Below are positions 26,374-35,911 of a stretch of DNA of 62,381 bases, piece by piece. A program made the translations under genes and the position numbers. How positions within the stretch are numbered: the stretch's first letter is position 1; each line of letters starts with the position of its first letter. The notes beneath the pieces are model-generated. The model had not been told where the DNA came from and made no database searches. It was given only the letters and a program-made list of their open reading frames with translations. Location: assembly GCF_029891735.1 (NCBI RefSeq), contig NZ_JANQDH010000046.1, positions 1 through 62,381 on the forward strand, read 5' to 3'. Source of the stretch: Chrysosporum bergii ANA360D. GTDB taxonomy: Bacteria; Cyanobacteriota; Cyanobacteriia; Cyanobacteriales; Nostocaceae.

Positions 26374-28245
26374 ATGACTGCTGGAGAAAATAACCCTGAG
26401 TTTGAAAATCTACTGGCTTATCTCAGACAAAGCCGACGCTTTGACTTCACTGGCTATAAGCGTTCAACTTTGATCCGTCGGGTACGTAGGCGAATGCAAC
26501 ATTTAGGGATAGAAATTTTTAGTATTTATTTAGACTACTTAGAACAGCATCCAGAGGAATTCAATCAACTTTTTAACACCATTCTGATCAACGTCACTGG
26601 CTTTTTTCGAGATGTCTCCGCCTGGGAATATTTAGCAGAAGAAGTTTTACCTAATATTGTCACACTCAAAAATAACTTTGAGCAAATCCGGATTTGGAGT
26701 GCGGGTTGTGCTTCTGGTGAAGAGGCGTATACTTTAGCCATGCTAATGGCTGAACTTCTGGGAGCAGAAGAATTTGGACAACGGGTAAAAATTTATGCCA
26801 CAGATATAGATGAAGAAGCCTTGAATCAAGCCCGTCAAGCTGTGTATTCAGCTAAGGATGTTCAGGTGATAGAATCTGAACTGAAGGAAAAATATTTTGA
26901 GTCTGTAGGAAATAACTATGTTTTTCGCCAAGACCTACGGCGCTGTGTTATTTTTGGTCGTCATGATTTGCTCCAAGATGCACCAATTTCTCGTTTAGAT
27001 TTGCTTGTGTGTCGGAATACACTGATGTATTTTAATTCGGAAACCCAAGGGCGCATTATGGCCCGGTTTCATTTTGCCCTCAATGATACAGGGTATCTTT
27101 TTTTAGGAAAAGCAGAGATGCTGCTAATACATTCTAATTTATTTACTGCTGTAAATTTGAAAAATCGCATCTTCAGCAAAGTATCAGTAACTAATTTGCG
27201 CGATCGCTTGCTAGTTATGGCAAATACAGTGGATGAAGGAGTTACCAACCGAGTATCTCCCCATATACGGCTGCGAGAAATGGCTTTTGATTTGGCATCC
27301 ACTGCTCAAATAGTAGTAGATATTACTGGTATAATAGTACTTATTAATGCTCATGCTCGGACTGTGTTTGGTCTTTCATCCAAGGATTTAGGTCGTCCTT
27401 TTCAAGATTTAGAACTTTCCTATCGGCCAATAGAATTGCGATCGCCTATCGAACGGGCTTATGCAGAAAGCCGTACCATTACCCTAACAAATATAGAGCG
27501 GTATTTATCCAATACAGAAGTGCAATATTTAGATATCAGAATTATCCCTTTGAAAGATGTTGATAACTCCTGCTTAGGTGTCAGCATTGCTTTTCATGAT
27601 GTCACTCGGTTTATTCAACTTCAAGAAGCTTTGCAACGCTCTCGACAAAATTTAGAAACTACCAATGAGGAACTACAATCTACCAATGAAGAATTAGAGA
27701 CTACTAACGAGGAACTACAATCCACCAATGAAGAATTGGAAACAATGAACGAAGAACTACAGTCCACCAATGAAGAATTACAAACAATTAATAATGAACT
27801 CAACGAACGCACTATAGAACTCAACCGCACTAATCTTTTTTTGGTTGGTATTCTCAAAAGTCTGCAAACGGGAATAATAGTAATTGATAAAAGTTATAAG
27901 ATTTTAGTTTGGAATTATATGGTAGAGGATTTGTGGGGATTAAGAGCAGAAGAAGTATTAAAAAAATCTTTATTTAGTTTAGACATTGGCTTGTCTGTGG
28001 AGGAATTGCGATCGCTAATTCGGGATTGCTTATCTGGGCAGCAGCAGTTTCAAGAAATGATATTAGATGCCATTAATCGCCGGGGTAGACAAATAAAATG
28101 TTATGTAGCTATTACACCTTTGTTCAGTACGGAAATAGAGGGGGCGGTGTTGATGATGACAGATGTAGAACGACTGCAAAGCACGATTTCTAGTATAGAA
28201 AATGTCCAAGGACAACCACCAGAAAACCCCGACTTTTCAGACTAG
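26374..28245 (+). CDS. CheR-type methyltransferase with PAS domains, no kinase
   Basis: The 623-residue protein starts with a CheR N-terminal helical domain and a SAM-dependent methyltransferase domain (about 1-270). The SAM motif is RIWSAGCASGEEAYTLAM, with VKIYATDIDEEAL and the RLDLLVCRNTLMYF segment. A PAS domain (about 300-415) follows, then a near-perfect seven-residue coiled coil of TNEELQS/TNEELET units (about 425-475), and a second PAS domain (485-600). The CheB methylesterase and histidine-kinase modules often fused to this architecture are absent. It probably modifies a chemoreceptor-like or other partner in response to PAS-sensed signals. No chemotaxis genes are nearby. Confidence 0.9.
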   Translation: MTAGENNPEFENLLAYLRQSRRFDFTGYKRSTLIRRVRRRMQHLGIEIFSIYLDYLEQHPEEFNQLFNTILINVTGFFRDVSAWEYLAEEVLPNIVTLKNNFEQIRIWSAGCASGEEAYTLAMLMAELLGAEEFGQRVKIYATDIDEEALNQARQAVYSAKDVQVIESELKEKYFESVGNNYVFRQDLRRCVIFGRHDLLQDAPISRLDLLVCRNTLMYFNSETQGRIMARFHFALNDTGYLFLGKAEMLLIHSNLFTAVNLKNRIFSKVSVTNLRDRLLVMANTVDEGVTNRVSPHIRLREMAFDLASTAQIVVDITGIIVLINAHARTVFGLSSKDLGRPFQDLELSYRPIELRSPIERAYAESRTITLTNIERYLSNTEVQYLDIRIIPLKDVDNSCLGVSIAFHDVTRFIQLQEALQRSRQNLETTNEELQSTNEELETTNEELQSTNEELETMNEELQSTNEELQTINNELNERTIELNRTNLFLVGILKSLQTGIIVIDKSYKILVWNYMVEDLWGLRAEEVLKKSLFSLDIGLSVEELRSLIRDCLSGQQQFQEMILDAINRRGRQIKCYVAITPLFSTEIEGAVLMMTDVERLQSTISSIENVQGQPPENPDFSD

Positions 28246-28298
28246 ATGGAAAAAGTCATACACTGTGAGAATGATATATAATATAAATCTTCTCGAAG

Positions 28299-29450
28299 AT
28301 GATTAAACCCATTACCAGTTGGTTAGAAACCCGCGCTGCTGCTCCAGTATATACCGCCTGGGTATTGGCAGGGATTGCAATTTGTTTTTTTGGTGCTGCT
28401 GTTAATACAATGGCAGGGTGGCTATATGCCATTAGTGGCATTAGTTTTGCACTTTTGGCTATGGCAGCTTTTTTACCAGCGCGATCGCTTGTGGGTTTAG
28501 TTGTCAAACGTCGTCCTATTAGACCCATATCCGCAGGGGATGACTTGACTGTGGAATTAGAAATCTGCAATCACACCCCGCGGCCCGTGAGTTTATTGCA
28601 AGTGGAAGATATAATACCTTATATCTTAGGGAAACCAGTTAAAACACCCATTGAAATAATTAATAGCCACAGTAGTTATCTTTGGGTATATTATCAACCA
28701 ACTCGGCAACGGGGAATTTATCGCTGGCATACAGTGGAACTAGCTAGTGGCGCGCCTTTAGGCTTGTTTTGGTGTCGTCGTCAGCGTCAGTGTCCGGCTT
28801 ACGCCATTGTTTATCCCACTGTGTTACCTTTAACTACTTGCCCCTTGGTAGATGAAATGGGACAAGAAGAGAGCAACACAGGTGATATCCGTGGTAGAAT
28901 TGCTCAAGCAGCTACAACTGGGTTAGTGCGATCGCTACGTCCATACCGCATGGGCGACCCCACCCGTTTAATTCACTGGCGCACAAGCGCCCGCCACGGG
29001 GAAATACGAGTACGTGAGCTAGAAACAGTTATCAGTGGACAAGAAATAATTATTGCTCTTGACAGTAGTGGTAACTGGCAAGCAGAAAACTTTGAACAAG
29101 CAGTAATTGCCGCAGCATCTTTGTATTTTTATGCCCAGCGCCAACAAATACAAGTGCAATTATGGACAGCATCCACCGGTTTAGTTAGAGGTGATGCTGT
29201 AGTGTTAGAAACTTTAGCAGCAACACAATATCAAGAAGATGTGAGCAGTGGCCATGGTCACCGTCAGCCCATAATTTGGCTCACTCAAAACTCCATTACC
29301 CTTGCTTCCCTACCTCAAGGTAGTCGTTGGCTATTGTGGCACAGTGTGGCCTCAGCAGCCGAACCACAAGTAGTTAATCACAATTATCCTGGTATTATCG
29401 TCCAGAGCCAACAAGAACTACAACCCCAACTGCAAAAATTGTTAAGGTGA
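28299..29450 (+). CDS. DUF58 domain membrane protein
   Basis: The 383-residue protein has two N-terminal transmembrane helices (residues 18-60). The DUF58 region contains the signature GDPTRLIHWRTSARHGEIRVRELE, followed by a von Willebrand A-like fold (EIIIALDSSGNWQ). DUF58 proteins usually sit beside MoxR-type ATPases and transglutaminase-like proteins; neither is present here. The molecular role is unknown. Confidence 0.88.
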   Translation: MIKPITSWLETRAAAPVYTAWVLAGIAICFFGAAVNTMAGWLYAISGISFALLAMAAFLPARSLVGLVVKRRPIRPISAGDDLTVELEICNHTPRPVSLLQVEDIIPYILGKPVKTPIEIINSHSSYLWVYYQPTRQRGIYRWHTVELASGAPLGLFWCRRQRQCPAYAIVYPTVLPLTTCPLVDEMGQEESNTGDIRGRIAQAATTGLVRSLRPYRMGDPTRLIHWRTSARHGEIRVRELETVISGQEIIIALDSSGNWQAENFEQAVIAAASLYFYAQRQQIQVQLWTASTGLVRGDAVVLETLAATQYQEDVSSGHGHRQPIIWLTQNSITLASLPQGSRWLLWHSVASAAEPQVVNHNYPGIIVQSQQELQPQLQKLLR

Positions 29451-29520
29451 ATGGCAATGTTTACCAATGATCAATGAGTTACAATGCAAAGAAATATTTA
29501 AATTATCAGAGCCGATCCAT

Positions 29521-29886
29521 ATGATCTCATCAGACAATAACAAAACATCCACTGATAAAAGCTTAGAAGCAATGCGGCATTTTTCCGAACAGTACGCCAA
29601 ACGAACAGGAACATACTTCTGTTCTGAACCTTCCGTCACCGCAGTAGTAATTGAAGGACTAGCAAAACATAAAGATGAGTTAGGTGCGCCTTTGTGTCCG
29701 TGTCGCCACTACGAGGACAAGCAAGCTGAAGTCAGTGCTGCATATTGGAATTGTCCCTGTGTACCCATGAGAGAACGGAAAGAATGCCACTGTATGCTAT
29801 TTCTCACCCCAGATAACGAATTTGCTGGAGACCAACAAGAAATTAGCCTAGAAACTATTAAAGAAGTGCGAGCCAGCATGGGATGA
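29521..29886 (+). CDS. ftrC: Ferredoxin-thioredoxin reductase, catalytic chain
   Basis: FtrC passes electrons from photoreduced ferredoxin to thioredoxin using a [4Fe-4S] cluster and an adjacent disulfide. The expected Cys pattern is complete: TYFCSEPS, PLCPCRHYED, and WNCPCVPMRERKECHCMLF. The frame is open from 29467, but the ATG at 29521 (MISSDNNKTS) gives the usual length of about 120 residues. The stop overlaps the start of the DUF309 gene (ATGA), so the two are translationally coupled. Confidence 0.96.
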   Translation: MISSDNNKTSTDKSLEAMRHFSEQYAKRTGTYFCSEPSVTAVVIEGLAKHKDELGAPLCPCRHYEDKQAEVSAAYWNCPCVPMRERKECHCMLFLTPDNEFAGDQQEISLETIKEVRASMG

Positions 29887-30275
29887 GCGAAGTTATCCCC
29901 CCGGAGTTTTGGCAAGGAGTAGAACAGTTTAACTCTGGGCAGTTCTACACTTGTCATGACACTCTAGAAGCCTTATGGATAGAAGCAAACGAACCAGAAA
30001 AAACCTTTTATCAAGGCATTTTACAAATTGCTGTAGCACAGTATCATTTAGAGAATGGTAACTGGCGAGGAGCAGTAATTTTACTGGGAGAAGGCATTAA
30101 TCGCCTGCGGCGTTATCCATCTGTGTATAGTGGTATTGATGTAGACGAGTTATTGAGTCAGAGTGCAGCATTGTTGTCAGCATTACAAGAAATGGGAGCA
30201 GAAAAGTTCAGTACTGGTGACTGGGATGATCATCAGACTTTGCCTACAGCCAAAATTCTGCTAGTCAACGGCTGA
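29883..30275 (+). CDS. DUF309 family protein
   Basis: This 130-residue helical protein has the DUF309 signature FNSGQFYTCHDTLEALWIE, then FYQGILQIAVAQYHLENGNW. Its ATG overlaps the ftrC stop by four bases. The family is widespread in cyanobacteria and firmicutes, with a conserved His/Glu pair that suggests a metal or ligand site. No function is established. Confidence 0.88.
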   Translation: MSEVIPPEFWQGVEQFNSGQFYTCHDTLEALWIEANEPEKTFYQGILQIAVAQYHLENGNWRGAVILLGEGINRLRRYPSVYSGIDVDELLSQSAALLSALQEMGAEKFSTGDWDDHQTLPTAKILLVNG

Positions 30276-30487
30276 ACCCTATTATATTATCCCCTCAAAC
30301 TCCTTCCCATCTCTACCCGGGAATGGGGCTTGGGGGGGTGACATGGGCGAAACTTTCAAGATGGAAAAACCGTCATGATTTCAGCTAACAGTTATCCCAA
30401 CTTACTCCCGAATGTAGATTTGATATCTGAATAAACCAATTGAGATAATTAGTATACGAGCTGATACCCATAATTAATCAAAACATC

Positions 30488-30943
30488 ATGTCCTGTTATC
30501 AACTGCCAGTCTCACAAATGCGTCGCCTGGGAATAGCCTTGATGTTACCAGCGGCACTCTTGGCTCCTTTGACCATTCCCAGTCATGTGCAAACTGCCAC
30601 TGCACAGACATCTAGGGAAAATAGTCCGTTGACAATCAGTGCTGATGTGCAAGAATACAACGCCAACACTCAAGTGGCCACAGCACGCGGTAATGTGCAA
30701 ATGTTGTATCCTGCTCGACAGATTAAAGCCACAGCAGCTCAAGCACAATTTTTTAGCAAGGAACGCCGCATTGATTTGAGTGGAAATGTATATATTTTAC
30801 AACAGGGAGTAAATAGTATCCGGGCTGAGAAGGTAACTTATCTGATTGACGAAGGACGTTTTGTCGCCTTGCCTCAGTCTAACCGTCAGGTTGAGTCGGT
30901 TTATATGGTCAATGATGGTGAAATTAGTGGACAATCTAATTAG
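30488..30943 (+). CDS. lptA: LptA/OstA-like periplasmic LPS-transport protein
   Basis: The 151-residue protein has a signal peptide (to about residue 38, TATAQ) and one OstA-like domain. Its beta-jellyroll repeats are LTISADVQEYNANTQVATARGNVQMLY, IKATAAQAQFFSKERRIDLSGNVYI and IRAEKVTYLIDEG. LptA bridges inner and outer membrane in lipopolysaccharide export. It is followed by lptB (24 bases) and lptF (about 65 bases), so this is the LPS-export operon. The length is shorter than E. coli LptA but usual for cyanobacteria. Confidence 0.88.
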   Translation: MSCYQLPVSQMRRLGIALMLPAALLAPLTIPSHVQTATAQTSRENSPLTISADVQEYNANTQVATARGNVQMLYPARQIKATAAQAQFFSKERRIDLSGNVYILQQGVNSIRAEKVTYLIDEGRFVALPQSNRQVESVYMVNDGEISGQSN

Positions 30944-30966
30944 GATCAATTAACCGGACGCGAATC

Positions 30967-31695
30967 GTGAAAATTGTTTTAGAGAATATTCACAAATCCT
31001 ACGGTAAGCGAAATATCGTCAATCGCGTCAACCTTTCCATTTCTCAAGGCGAAGTCGTCGGCTTATTGGGCCCTAATGGTGCTGGTAAAACGACGACCTT
31101 TTACATTGCCACAGGTCTAGAAAAACCCAACCAAGGAAAAGTTTGGCTGGATAATCTGGAAATTACAGCAATGCCTATGCACAAAAGAGCGCAATTAGGC
31201 ATTGGTTATCTAGCTCAAGAACCAAGCGTTTTTCGTCAACTTTCAGTACAAGATAATATTCTCTTGGTACTAGAACAAACTCATGTGCCACGATGGGAAT
31301 GGCCAAGACGAACCCAAAGTTTATTGCGGGAGTTTCGTTTGGAAAAAGTGGCTAAAAGCAAGGGAATTCAACTCTCCGGAGGAGAACGAAGGCGGACAGA
31401 ATTAGCCCGGGCCTTGGCCGCGGGAAGAGATGGTCCAAAATTTTTATTTTTAGATGAACCATTTGCCGGGGTCGATCCCATCGCAGTGGCTGAAATTCAA
31501 GAAATTGTGGCACAATTGAGCGATCGCGGCATGGGTATCTTAATTACAGACCATAATGTGCGGGAAACTCTAGCCATTACAGACCGCGCCTATATTATGC
31601 GTGAGGGACAAATTCTGGCTTTTGGTCATCCTGAAGAACTCTATAATAATCCTCTTGTCCGTCAATACTATTTGGGTGATAATTTTCAAGTTTAA
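30967..31695 (+). CDS. lptB: LPS export ABC transporter ATP-binding protein LptB
   Basis: This 242-residue ABC ATPase starts at GTG. Walker A is GLLGPNGAGKTTTFYIATG, the signature is IQLSGGERRRTELARALA, Walker B is KFLFLDEPFAGVDP, and the H-loop is ILITDHNVRETL. The high similarity to LptB and the operon with lptA and lptF identify it as the motor that drives lipopolysaccharide from the inner membrane. Confidence 0.95.
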   Translation: MKIVLENIHKSYGKRNIVNRVNLSISQGEVVGLLGPNGAGKTTTFYIATGLEKPNQGKVWLDNLEITAMPMHKRAQLGIGYLAQEPSVFRQLSVQDNILLVLEQTHVPRWEWPRRTQSLLREFRLEKVAKSKGIQLSGGERRRTELARALAAGRDGPKFLFLDEPFAGVDPIAVAEIQEIVAQLSDRGMGILITDHNVRETLAITDRAYIMREGQILAFGHPEELYNNPLVRQYYLGDNFQV

Positions 31696-31760
31696 TTGAT
31701 TGGCACATGATTTTTTGGGTTTTGTCAAACGGTGTCCATAGTTAATTCTTATAGTTGCGT

Positions 31761-32936
31761 ATGATATCAAAAAACCTCAATCCTTTATACAGCCTGTATT
31801 CTTGGTTGCCTTTAACACTCATGGATCGTTACCTAACTAAAGAATTGGTAGCACCATTTTTATTCGGTGTGGGTGCGTTTTCATCACTGGGTGTCACTAT
31901 TGATGCTGTGTTTGAGTTAGTGAGGAAAATTGTCGAATCTGGATTACCAATCAACATTGCTATTCAGGTTTTTTTGTTAAAGTTTCCCAATTTTATTGTT
32001 TTAGCCTTCCCCATGTCTACTCTGTTGGCTAGTTTGATGACTTATAGTCGTCTTTCTAGCCAAAGCGAACTCATTGCAATGCGTGGCTGTGGGGTGAGTG
32101 TTTATCGCATGGTACTAACATCTGTGATGTTGAGTCTGGTGGTGACGGTAATGACATTTATTTTTAATGAACAAATAGCACCAGCAGCCAATTATCAAGC
32201 AACTATAACTTTAGAACAAGCCCTGAAGTCAAATAAACCGACTCTACAACAGACTAATATTTTTTATCCGGAATACCGCGATCGCTTACAGGAAGATGGC
32301 TCTAAAATTAGAGTATTGTCACGGTTATTTTATGCTGACCAGTTTGATGGTCAACAAATGAAGGGTTTAACAATCATAGACCGCAGCACAGAAGGTTTAA
32401 ATCAAATTGTGGTATCGGAATCTGCCCAGTGGAATCGTGATGAAAATGTCTGGGATTTTTACAATGGTACTGTTTACTTAGTAGCTCCTGATCGCTCCTA
32501 TCGTAACATTTTACGTTTTGAACACCAACAACTACAACTACCTCGCACCCCCTTAAACTTGGTGGAGAGAAGACGAGACTATGGGGAAATGAATATTACG
32601 GAGTCTTTACAACAGTTAGAAATAGAACGTATTGGCGGCGATAGACAAAAAATTCGTAAGCTGGAAGTACGTATCCAACAAAAAATGTCTTTGCCATTTG
32701 TCTGTGTGGTCTTTGGCTTAGTGGGTGCGGCTATGGGAACTAGACCCCAGCGTAGCGGAAGAGGTACAAGTTTCGGTGTGAGTGTTATAGTTATTTTTAC
32801 TTATTATTTAGTTTTTTTTATCAGTGGTGCCATGGGACAAGCTGGTATTTTCTCCCCTTTCATCGGTGCTTGGTTACCTAATTTCCTGTTTTTAGGCATC
32901 GGTTTATTTTTATTGATACGAGTAGCCCAACGGTGA
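31761..32936 (+). CDS. lptF: LptF/LptG (YjgP/YjgQ) family LPS export permease
   Basis: The protein has about 391 residues and six transmembrane helices in two groups of three. MDRYLTKELVAPFLFGVGAF is the characteristic first helix, SELIAMRGCGVSVYRMV is the coupling helix, and the last three helices follow residue 300. A periplasmic beta-jellyroll domain lies between them (about 150-280). Only one permease gene is present, so the transporter may use two copies of it or a partner encoded elsewhere. The ATG at 31761 is preferred over the upstream TTG. Confidence 0.9.
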   Translation: MISKNLNPLYSLYSWLPLTLMDRYLTKELVAPFLFGVGAFSSLGVTIDAVFELVRKIVESGLPINIAIQVFLLKFPNFIVLAFPMSTLLASLMTYSRLSSQSELIAMRGCGVSVYRMVLTSVMLSLVVTVMTFIFNEQIAPAANYQATITLEQALKSNKPTLQQTNIFYPEYRDRLQEDGSKIRVLSRLFYADQFDGQQMKGLTIIDRSTEGLNQIVVSESAQWNRDENVWDFYNGTVYLVAPDRSYRNILRFEHQQLQLPRTPLNLVERRRDYGEMNITESLQQLEIERIGGDRQKIRKLEVRIQQKMSLPFVCVVFGLVGAAMGTRPQRSGRGTSFGVSVIVIFTYYLVFFISGAMGQAGIFSPFIGAWLPNFLFLGIGLFLLIRVAQR

Positions 32937-32958
32937 GACTAAGGAAGGTAGGTAAACA

Positions 32959-33588
32959 ATGGTTCAAGTTTTACTCAAGACTAAGCTAGTAACTTTTGAG
33001 GAATTTATCAAGTGGAAACCAGAAGGAAGACCCTATGAGTTACATCACGGGGTAATTGTTGAAATGAATCAACCAGTAGGAAAACATGAAGATATTATTT
33101 GTTTTTTAAATGAAAAAATTACATCTGAATATCTGCGCTTAAATTTACCCTATGGAATCCCTAAAAATGTTTTAATTAAACCACCTGAAAGCGAATCGGC
33201 TTATTCCCCAGATATTTTAGTTTTGAATCGTCCTAATTTGGTTAATGAACCATTATGGAAAACGCAATCAACGGTTATTCAGGGATATTCAATACCGCTG
33301 GTTATTGAAGTTGTCAGCAGTAATTGGCGTATTGATTATTTGAATAAAGCAGGAGATTATGAGGAAATAGGTATTCCTGAATATTGGGTAGTGGATTATT
33401 TGGGTTTAGGTGGTAGACGATTTATTGGCAGTCCTAAACAACCAACTATTTCCATTCATGAACTGATAGATGGAGAATATCAAATCACTCAATTTAGAGG
33501 TCATGAAAGAATAGTGTCCTCAACTTTAACAGAATTATCCTTAACTGCTAACCAAATTTTTCAAGCGGGCTGCATTGCTGAAGTTTAA
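32959..33588 (+). CDS. Uma2 family (DUF820) putative restriction-endonuclease-fold protein
   Basis: The 209-residue protein has the PD-(D/E)XK-type core of Uma2 proteins: an Asp in YSPDILVLNRP, and VIEVVSSNWRIDYLNKAGDYEEIGIPEYWVVD with the E-x-x-S...D-x...K pattern. This family is greatly expanded in cyanobacteria, and its role is unknown. It lies 22 bases after lptF but is not expected to be functionally related to it. Confidence 0.9.
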   Translation: MVQVLLKTKLVTFEEFIKWKPEGRPYELHHGVIVEMNQPVGKHEDIICFLNEKITSEYLRLNLPYGIPKNVLIKPPESESAYSPDILVLNRPNLVNEPLWKTQSTVIQGYSIPLVIEVVSSNWRIDYLNKAGDYEEIGIPEYWVVDYLGLGGRRFIGSPKQPTISIHELIDGEYQITQFRGHERIVSSTLTELSLTANQIFQAGCIAEV

Positions 33589-33589
33589 C

Positions 33590-33655
33590 AAAGCTTAAAT
33601 CATCGCCTTGTAGCACTCAGCACAAGTCCTGCTTGCTAATCATATACCTGACTAA
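33590..33655 (+). repeat. MITE-like repeat, copy a (partial)
   Basis: Contains TTAAATCATCGCCTTGTAGC, then ACAAGTCCTGCTTG and a degenerate right end. It shares these blocks with the copies near 35.9, 39.3, 42.5, 43.3 and 46.5 kb. The left end is lost in the 3' end of the Uma2 gene. Confidence 0.7.
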
Positions 33656-33781
33656 GGAGGGAAAACCCCCATAAGCAACAACTAGCTTAGGTGTACACAA
33701 AATTTAAGCAATAGCTGATCCAGAAACATATATATTAGAAGTTACCCACCACATATATATATATATTATATATTGATATCT

Positions 33782-34774
33782 ATGCCACATCGTCACTATC
33801 CTCCCCCTTATTTACGTTACCTAAAGGCTAGGTTATTGAATTTAACTAAACCTGGTTTTTGGGGAACGGCAATTTTTTTGTTTGTAATCGGGTTGGTCAT
33901 CAGAGAATACTGGTCTAATCCAAAAGTCTTAACTTACACTGAAAATCAAGAAATTACTGCTCGTCCGTCTGATAATTACTCGGTTTCAGCCGAAGACCAA
34001 GCTATTGCCGCAGATATTGACACTTTACCAACTTTGTTTAATGATTTGAAACAGGCAAATTTACTGTTTATATCTAAGATACCTCCGGCAAAATCTCAGA
34101 GCAAGAATAACGATAAGTTAATCCAGAAAATTAACAAACAACAGTCTTCTAGTACTCCCCAATCAAACCCCCCACTAAACACATTTGAAGACAAGAATCC
34201 TTTTGTAGAACAGGCTCAAACTCTATTACAGTCAGTACCAGTAGGTATTGCTAGTCAGTCGCCAAGTATCAACTCTTGGGAAGAACCTGTATTTCAACTA
34301 TTAGGAGTACAAACAATAGCCGTGGTTAATCAAACTGATAACAGCGAAAATACTAACTTAATTATTGACTCACCAACACTAGTTAACCAATCAACCTATC
34401 CCAGTTTGTCTGGTTTAAATAGTCCAAAACTAAATAGTCAAACTACAAATCAAATCAGCCCCTATAAACAAGTTTACTCCAAGGAAGTCTGGCAGAGCCA
34501 GCCCCACCAAGCCTCACCCAACCCAACTTTTCCCCCTGGTATTCAGTCAACCATAGCCGCACCAAACCATCTACCCCGCCACACCTATAATCATCCCAAT
34601 GGTGTTGAGTCGTTGAAGATTCCAGCAAGTCCAAAAATATTAACACCTCATACTCTGCCCAGTCAAGTTTTACCCCCCACTATTCAGTCTCCCAGTCAAA
34701 ATATAACAGTACCCATATCCCCGGTGGTAACTGATAACAATGGTAATTTAATCTGGCGATCTCCCACCCCCTAG
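33782..34774 (+). CDS. Membrane-anchored Pro/Ser/Gln-rich protein of unknown function
   Basis: The frame is open from TTG 33773, but ATG 33782 (MPHRHYPPPYLRYL) is preferred. One transmembrane helix lies at about residues 25-45 (FWGTAIFLFVIGLVIREYW). The remaining 280 residues are mostly disordered and rich in Ser, Pro, Asn and Gln, with a short ordered part (SINSWEEPVFQLLGVQTIAV). It ends LIWRSPTP. It is likely an extracytoplasmic protein, and no family is recognised. An AT-dinucleotide-rich stretch (33750-33775) precedes it. Confidence 0.68.
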   Translation: MPHRHYPPPYLRYLKARLLNLTKPGFWGTAIFLFVIGLVIREYWSNPKVLTYTENQEITARPSDNYSVSAEDQAIAADIDTLPTLFNDLKQANLLFISKIPPAKSQSKNNDKLIQKINKQQSSSTPQSNPPLNTFEDKNPFVEQAQTLLQSVPVGIASQSPSINSWEEPVFQLLGVQTIAVVNQTDNSENTNLIIDSPTLVNQSTYPSLSGLNSPKLNSQTTNQISPYKQVYSKEVWQSQPHQASPNPTFPPGIQSTIAAPNHLPRHTYNHPNGVESLKIPASPKILTPHTLPSQVLPPTIQSPSQNITVPISPVVTDNNGNLIWRSPTP

Positions 34775-34884
34775 CCAGAAAAGAAGCCTAAGCACCGTGA
34801 AAGCCTTGATAGATAGATTAAAATTAAATAAAGGCAGTACCTCAAAATGCCAGGGTTATATGTTTCAATCTGTAATATATTGGG

Positions 34885-35853
34885 GTGGAGCTAAAGGTGA
34901 ATAGTAGTGATAACGACAATTTCTCATTTTCGGAAACAGTATCTATCCCCCAAGCTCCTCCTGGATTTAAATCAGGTTTTATCGGCATTGTTGGCCGCCC
35001 GAATGTCGGTAAATCTACCTTAATGAATCAATTGGTAGGACAAAAAATTGCTATCACGTCGCCAGTAGCACAAACTACACGGAACCGTTTGCGAGGAATT
35101 TTAACTACTCCCCAAGCACAATTGATTTTTGTGGATACACCAGGAATTCATAAACCCCATCATCAATTGGGAGAAGTGCTGGTAAAAAATGCTAAAAATG
35201 CTATAGAATCAGTAGACGTGGTGTTGTTTGTGGTGGATGGATCAGTGGCTGGTGGTGCTGGCGATCGCTTTATTGCGGATTTGCTGGTGCGGACTGAAAC
35301 CCCTGTAATTTTGGGTTTGAATAAAATTGACCAACAACCAACAAATTCTCAGTTAATAGATGAAAGTTACCAAGCTATGGCTAAACCCCAAGCATGGCCC
35401 ATGGTCAAATTTTCTGCCCATACCAATGCTGGATTACCACAATTACAACAGTTATTAACTGAATATTTAGACCCAGGACCCCTTTACTATCCCCCGGATT
35501 TGGTCACTGACCAACCAGAACGTTTTATTATGGGTGAATTGATCCGCGAACAGATTTTACTCTTAACACGAGAGGAAGTTCCTCATTCAGTGGCGATCGC
35601 TATTGATAAAGTAGAAGAAACTCCCACTATTACCCGTGTTATGGCTACTATCAATGTTGAGCGAGACTCCCAAAAAGGTATTTTGATTGGTAAAGGTGGT
35701 TCAATGCTCAAAGCCGTTGGTAGTGCAGCGAGGGAACAAATTCAAAAGCTAATCGCCGGTAAGGTGTATTTAGAGCTATTCGTGAAGGTACAACCCAAAT
35801 GGCGACAGTCCCCCATGAGTTTAGCAGAGTTTGGCTACCATTTGGAAGAGTAA
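34885..35853 (+). CDS. era: GTPase Era
   Basis: Era is a GTPase that binds 16S rRNA and aids 30S ribosome maturation. G1 is GIVGRPNVGKSTLMNQLVGQ, G2 includes TSPVAQTTRNR, G3 is DTPGIHKPHH, and G4 is NKID. The C-terminal KH domain contains GILIGKGGSMLKAVG. The start is a GTG (34885, or 34897 in frame). The length of 322 residues includes a short N-terminal extension seen in cyanobacteria. Confidence 0.95.
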   Translation: MELKVNSSDNDNFSFSETVSIPQAPPGFKSGFIGIVGRPNVGKSTLMNQLVGQKIAITSPVAQTTRNRLRGILTTPQAQLIFVDTPGIHKPHHQLGEVLVKNAKNAIESVDVVLFVVDGSVAGGAGDRFIADLLVRTETPVILGLNKIDQQPTNSQLIDESYQAMAKPQAWPMVKFSAHTNAGLPQLQQLLTEYLDPGPLYYPPDLVTDQPERFIMGELIREQILLLTREEVPHSVAIAIDKVEETPTITRVMATINVERDSQKGILIGKGGSMLKAVGSAAREQIQKLIAGKVYLELFVKVQPKWRQSPMSLAEFGYHLEE

Positions 35854-35861
35854 CTGTAGAC

Positions 35862-35905
35862 GATCATTGACATTTGTATCTCACGTGTTTAAGAAATGCT
35901 CTCAT
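35862..35905 (-). repeat. MITE-like repeat, copy b (left part only)
   Basis: Read on the minus strand it gives GCATTTCTTAAACACGTGAG, then ATACAAATGTCAATGATCG. This is the left block of the family. The middle and right blocks are missing. Confidence 0.7.
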
Positions 35906-35911
35906 AGCTGA

